DNA of 6,417 bases, taken from contig CANFIV010000091.1 of the NCBI GenBank assembly GCA_947446935.1, forward strand, positions 1-6,417, read 5' to 3'. This DNA is from Sphingomonadaceae bacterium. Lineage in GTDB: Bacteria; Pseudomonadota; Alphaproteobacteria; Sphingomonadales; Sphingomonadaceae. Every line of letters begins with the position of its first letter. Position 1 is the stretch's first letter. The notes beneath the pieces were generated by a model. That model was not told where the DNA came from and ran no database searches. It saw only the letters and a program-made list of their open reading frames with translations. This document shows, piece after piece, positions 5,611-6,417 of this stretch. The position numbers and the translations under genes are program-made.

Positions 5611-5988
5611 TATGCTACTCCTTCATTCTAATTTCGTGGACCCTGCCGGGTTCCCGCCCGCTTCGCTGACCCCATACTCTGCAGGGGATTGCGGGGCGAA
5701 GATGAACGGTATCGGCTCCCTCAGTGCTGAGCCAGCCTTTCTGGCCGATGAACAGTGGCAGCGAGACGGTCCGTTTCGGGGGTACGCCGTGCGGTTGGTG
5801 CGGCGGGGCGATGCCGCCGTGCGGAACCTTGGCCAAGGCGATGAAATATCGGAGATCTGCGTGTGACGGCAGGGCGTGGCGGGGGTGCGGTAGGCTGATC
5901 TGAGCCCGACAAGGCCCAAACCTCCCTCCGCCCCACCAGAGGTGAGTCGCCTCACCCAGAAGGAAGGATCACACCATTACTGCAGGTG
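5611..5988. other. 378-bp spacer between leuC and the OmpA-like gene
   Basis: No well-supported gene is present. The minus strand should carry the leader and promoter of the OmpA-like gene; its Shine-Dalgarno AAGGAG is at 5623-5618, but I could not place a convincing -35/-10 pair. A plus-strand ATG at 5702 opens a 54-codon frame to the TGA at 5866, lacking a clear ribosome-binding site; I do not call it. A perfect 12-bp palindrome, CCTTGGCCAAGG, is at 5827-5838. Confidence 0.5.
5941..5956 (-). terminator. hairpin downstream of leuC
   Basis: GGTGAG (5941-5946) pairs with CTCACC (5951-5956) around a 4-base loop, 32 bases beyond the leuC stop. There is no U-tract on the minus strand, so its role as a terminator is tentative. 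Confidence 0.3.
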
Positions 5989-6417
5989 TCAGACCAATTC
6001 CCGCACATCCGTGAGCCGGCCCGTCACCGCAGCAGCGGCAGCCATCGCAGGGCTGACGAGGTGGGTGCGCGCGCCGGGGCCCTGTCGGCCGACGAAGTTG
6101 CGGTTGGACGTACTGGCGCAGCGCTCGCCTGCAGGCACCTTGTCAGGGTTCATGCCGAGGCAGGCCGAGCAGCCGGGTTCGCGCCATTCGAGGCCAGCTT
6201 CAATGAACACCTTGTCGAGCCCTTCGGCTTCGGCCTGACGCTTGACGAGGCCCGAGCCGGGAACGACGATCGCCCACTTCACGTTTGCGGCCTTCGTGTG
6301 GCCCTTGAGCACGGCGGCGGCGGCGCGCAGGTCTTCGATGCGGCTGTTGGTGCACGAGCCGATGAAGACGTTCTGGATTTCGACCGAGGTGAGCGGCTGG
6401 CCGGGTTCGAGCCCCAT
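5989..6417 (-). CDS. leuC: 3-isopropylmalate dehydratase large subunit LeuC, C-terminal fragment
   Basis: The last 142 codons of leuC are present; the gene continues past the right edge and the complete protein is normally about 470-480 aa. LeuC is the aconitase-like catalytic subunit that binds a [4Fe-4S] cluster and works with LeuD in leucine biosynthesis. All three expected cluster cysteines are visible: one in [17 protein letters not shown] (C22 of the fragment) and two in [13 protein letters not shown] (C83 and C86), with the usual spacing of about 60 residues. The end has the family signatures [19 protein letters not shown] and [21 protein letters not shown]. The methionine at the window edge is internal, not the start. 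No broken reading or missing key residue is seen in this part. Its usual neighbour leuD is not next to it. Confidence 0.97.
   Translation of the reverse strand: MGLEPGQPLTSVEIQNVFIGSCTNSRIEDLRAAAAVLKGHTKAANVKWAIVVPGSGLVKRQAEAEGLDKVFIEAGLEWREPGCSACLGMNPDKVPAGERCASTSNRNFVGRQGPGARTHLVSPAMAAAAAVTGRLTDVRELV

Noticed and set aside
5827..5838. Perfect 12-bp palindrome CCTTGGCCAAGG as an operator
   Set aside because: About one or two perfect 12-bp palindromes are expected by chance in 6.4 kb, and it is about 220 bp from the nearest start codon.

Overview
The window is about 6.4 kb of GC-rich chromosomal DNA. It most resembles a sphingomonad, an alphaproteobacterium of the Sphingomonadaceae/Erythrobacteraceae type. 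This rests on the GC content, the combination of small periplasmic families (DUF2147, LprI/DUF1311), the sequence style of LeuC and LeuD, and several intergenic repeats that I recall from that group. The genus cannot be settled from sequence alone, and no phage, plasmid, CRISPR, tRNA or rRNA signal was seen.

Layout. Bases 1-296 hold the N-terminus of a minus-strand PAS-domain signalling protein that runs off the left edge. It is divergent from a plus-strand TRIC-type (UPF0126/YicG) membrane channel gene (384-1064), which is followed by a secreted DUF2147 protein (1214-1636). A cluster of three hairpins (1650-1720) separates these from a long run of minus-strand genes. In minus-strand transcription order these are: leuC (C-terminal part only, from the right edge to 5989), an OmpA-like envelope protein (5610-4702), a 61-aa single-pass membrane protein (4276-4091), leuD (4036-3446), a zinc-free NADPH:quinone oxidoreductase-type MDR protein (3134-2136), and a secreted LprI/DUF1311 protein (2120-1722).

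How the genes relate. LeuC and LeuD are the two subunits of isopropylmalate isomerase (leucine synthesis), but here their genes are separated by about 1.95 kb. That interval holds an unrelated cell-envelope gene, two long spacers, and a 108-bp element with near-perfect 17-bp terminal inverted repeats. The small membrane protein is 54 bp upstream of leuD and probably co-transcribed with it. The oxidoreductase and the LprI-like gene form a tight pair: the ribosome-binding sequence of the second overlaps the stop codon of the first. The remaining genes look like ordinary housekeeping and envelope functions.

I found no convincing new biological system. The items most worth a second look are the split leuC/leuD locus with its MITE-like spacer element, the two-part OmpA protein with an N-terminal domain I do not recognise, the in-frame 15-bp tandem repeat that copies the leuD stop codon, and the convergent-gene hairpin cluster.
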